Assembly (NCBI GenBank): GCA_905181855.1 | Contig: CAJIZE010000015.1 | Coordinates: 18,058 to 82,057, forward strand | Length of the DNA: 64,000 bases | Reading direction: 5' to 3' | From: an uncultured Flavobacteriales bacterium | GTDB lineage: Bacteria; Bacteroidota; Bacteroidia; Flavobacteriales_G; Salibacteraceae | Shown here: piece after piece, positions 62,378-64,000 of the stretch | Numbering within the stretch: the stretch's first letter is position 1 | Layout of the letters: each line of letters opens with the position of its first letter | The notes under the pieces: generated by a model | Seen by the model: the letters and a program-made list of their open reading frames with translations, nothing else | What the model was told of the DNA's origin: nothing | The model's database searches: none | Made by a program: the position numbers and the translations under genes

Positions 62378-63732
62378 CAAGAACCCGCATCTACATTTTG
62401 CGCATTGAATGCATCAAAATCAAAAGTAAGAGTGAAACGCAAGGTGTTTTGTAACGGTGAAGTTTGTTGAACTTGACCATTTGAATTAAAGTATGCGGGT
62501 ATTAAATACGTTAAATCAATTCCTATCACATTGTATCTTAAGCCTGCCCCCAAAGTGAAATACTTTCTGTTTCCTTTTGTAGCATGTTCGTTGAAAAAAC
62601 CTGCTCTAACAGCAAATTGATTATCATACCAATACTCAGCGCCAATACCAAAATTAACCTCCCTTAACTCTTCTTTAAATACACTACCTGACTCTACTTG
62701 ATACGTTCCATCAGCATTGGTTACAGGATCATTATCTTCATCTCTTAGTATAATACCAGGAGCATCAGAAAAAGACCCGAATATTCCGTTAGCAAGTCCA
62801 CGATCAGGGTCGCTACCTGCGCCAATTAAATAGCTTTGGTCAGCTCCCAAAACTGGTAAGTTATTTGAATCTCTTTGATAAACAGCGGGCGTTGGCACAA
62901 GCAACTTGTTCAAATCGAAAGATAAAGAAAAGGTATTGTATTTATCGATTTCCATTGTTGCTCTTGTTCCTAACCTTAAGTTAACAGGAATAAAATCTCT
63001 TTTGGATGTATTTGAATATGACATTTTTGCACCAACATTTGAAATATTAATACCATGCGCCAGTGTTAAATTTTTCTCCCCTAACTTCATTTTATCATTT
63101 TGGTAGTATCCTGATAAATCAAAAGCCAAAGATTGACCCGGTTTAGTGTCAGCTCCTGATACATTTACTCCACCAGTTAAATTTGAATAAATGTATCTAA
63201 AAGCAACACCCCCTGAAAAGTTTTCCGCGAGTTTGATTGAGTATGCTCCATCTAAAGCAAATTCATTTGGATTAAATTGACGGGTTTGTTGACCAAATTC
63301 ATCAGTAAAATTAATATCCCCCAATGAAAAATACCTTAACGATGTTGCAAATGCTTGTTTATCATCTATTTTCTTAAAAAATGACAGATAGGACAGGCTT
63401 ATGTCACCTACCAAGTTTCTTAACCATGGAGTATATGCCATCGAAACGCCCATATCTTTTTCAGAGAAAGCAAGTTTAGCAGGATTCCAATGAATTGAAT
63501 TAGCGTCAGGTGAAGTTGCAACACCAATATCTCCCATTGCACCACCTCTAGCATCTGGTGCGATTAACAAAAAAGGAACCGCAGTGGTAATTGTATTCAA
63601 ATCAAGATTAGAGAAATCACTTTCTTGACCCGCCAAGTTGCTACCTGAACTATTAATGGTTTGAGCATTTACAGCGCTTGTGAAGTAAAAAATTAAAGCA
63701 ACTAAATATGTAATTTTCGATAACCTGTTCAT
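62377..63732 (-). CDS. porV: Type IX secretion system outer membrane protein PorV
   Basis: About 451 residues from ATG 63732, giving a signal peptide ending VNAQ; an in-frame ATG eleven codons earlier lies past the promoter box and is less likely. Hallmarks are LLIAPDARGGAMGDIGVATSPD after the signal peptide (core DARGGAMGD), SIHWNPAKLAF, GVSMAYTPWLRNL and a terminal strand TLRFTLTFDFDAF. PorV (LptO) carries secreted cargo from the T9SS translocon to the PorU sortase, whose gene probably ends upstream. It leads the porV-ispF-cdd unit. Confidence 0.93.
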   Translation of the reverse strand: MNRLSKITYLVALIFYFTSAVNAQTINSSGSNLAGQESDFSNLDLNTITTAVPFLLIAPDARGGAMGDIGVATSPDANSIHWNPAKLAFSEKDMGVSMAYTPWLRNLVGDISLSYLSFFKKIDDKQAFATSLRYFSLGDINFTDEFGQQTRQFNPNEFALDGAYSIKLAENFSGGVAFRYIYSNLTGGVNVSGADTKPGQSLAFDLSGYYQNDKMKLGEKNLTLAHGINISNVGAKMSYSNTSKRDFIPVNLRLGTRATMEIDKYNTFSLSFDLNKLLVPTPAVYQRDSNNLPVLGADQSYLIGAGSDPDRGLANGIFGSFSDAPGIILRDEDNDPVTNADGTYQVESGSVFKEELREVNFGIGAEYWYDNQFAVRAGFFNEHATKGNRKYFTLGAGLRYNVIGIDLTYLIPAYFNSNGQVQQTSPLQNTLRFTLTFDFDAFNAQNVDAGS

Positions 63733-63752
63733 TAAATTCTTTATTAAGGTAG

Positions 63753-63760
63753 CAAATATA
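63753..63760 (-). promoter_or_regulatory. -7 promoter box for porV
   Basis: TATATTTG on the minus strand lies 20 bases before ATG 63732, so porV may be transcribed separately from porU. Confidence 0.45.
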
Positions 63761-63933
63761 ATCAAAATGATTTCCGACTTTAACGTGTTTATTTTATACC
63801 TATTGTCCTTTAAAATTAAATAAATCCAAGTTTGACACTGACCTCATATAACACTAAAAATTTTTGAACTATTTATTTAATTACTATTGGATTGAAAAAA
63901 AAATGATAATAAAATTTAAACAGAAATAAGCGA

Positions 63934-64000
63934 CTATTTTAACACTACTAATCGTTCGAATTTTTCAGCGTTTTTACCTGTAGGTGAGGTAACTGAAACT
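63934..64000 (-). CDS. C-terminal end of an upstream gene, probably porU (partial)
   Basis: On the minus strand a frame runs in from the window edge and stops with TAG at 63936-63934. The 22 visible residues end NAEKFERLVVLK, a beta-strand-like basic tail. In Bacteroidota the sortase gene porU normally lies directly upstream of porV, and PorU proteins end in a similar short strand. The identification is by position and is tentative; too little is visible for motif evidence. Confidence 0.5.
   Translation of the reverse strand, partial: VSVTSPTGKNAEKFERLVVLK

Noticed and set aside
1..64000. CRISPR arrays, tRNA or rRNA genes, insertion sequences and prophage genes
   Set aside because: No spaced direct repeats with unique spacers, no cloverleaf-like segments in the intergenic gaps, and no transposase, integrase or phage structural protein was found by reading.

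Overview
The window is an AT-rich, gene-dense chromosomal segment of a member of the Bacteroidota. The evidence is the mix of genes: a SusC/SusD outer-membrane pair, PorV plus a probable PorU end from the type IX secretion system (T9SS), GldB and GldC gliding proteins, a DUF2795 protein, a SecA with a long Bacteroidota-type insertion, and promoters of the Bacteroidota -7 form (TAnnTTTG). Shine-Dalgarno sequences are scarce. The gene set would fit Cytophagales or Flavobacteriales, but I cannot fix the order from this sequence alone. No rRNA, tRNA, CRISPR array, prophage or insertion sequence was recognised, and no gene-free stretch exceeds about 230 bases.

Layout. 1-1577: end of a susC-like gene and a complete susD-like gene. 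1642-9144: membrane glycosyltransferases, a YhhQ-type queuosine-precursor transporter, DsbD with a duplicated N-terminal domain, GmhA and a family-2 glycosyltransferase. 9148-19216 (mostly minus strand): SecA, a TPR/SPOR protein, Mfd and fructose-1,6-bisphosphatase. 19327-21305: an acetyltransferase, aspartate kinase and what looks like the severed C-terminus of a type II NADH dehydrogenase. 21295-28798 (minus): a tightly packed run serS - lipoprotein - TPR protein - DUF4286 - rsmA - mgtE - TerB-like - 2-hydroxyacid dehydrogenase. 28910-30666 (minus): ribosomal proteins L27 and L21 and an EamA permease. 30791-32322 (plus): an ABC ATPase, a cobalamin adenosyltransferase and the DUF2795 protein.

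32400-48789 (minus) is a complete division and cell-wall (dcw) cluster in transcription order: mraZ, rsmH, ftsL-like, ftsI, murE, mraY, murD, an extra gene, ftsW, murG, murC, ftsQ, ftsA, ftsZ, yqeY. Most junctions overlap or nearly touch, so it looks like one transcript. The extra gene (40391-40897) encodes only a MurD-like C-terminal domain with apparent substrate residues missing; it is the most unusual protein here. Upstream of mraZ lie four TGGT boxes spaced exactly 10 bp apart, a probable MraZ operator, and beyond them a foldable segment and an orphan terminator.

49068-52611: hydrolase, EngB, GldC, GldB and a PorT-like barrel. 52613-57953 (minus): 2-oxoacid:ferredoxin oxidoreductase KorAB, NifU-like and Mrp-type Fe-S proteins, an alkyltransferase-like protein and TrmB. 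58060-64000: a MurG-like glycosyltransferase, PdhC, PdhA, and a coupled porU-porV-ispF-cdd run. Most genes are housekeeping. The points worth a second look are the MurD-like half protein, the region upstream of mraZ, three genes whose -7 boxes sit so close to the start codon that their mRNAs may be leaderless, the NADH dehydrogenase remnant and the doubled DsbD domain.
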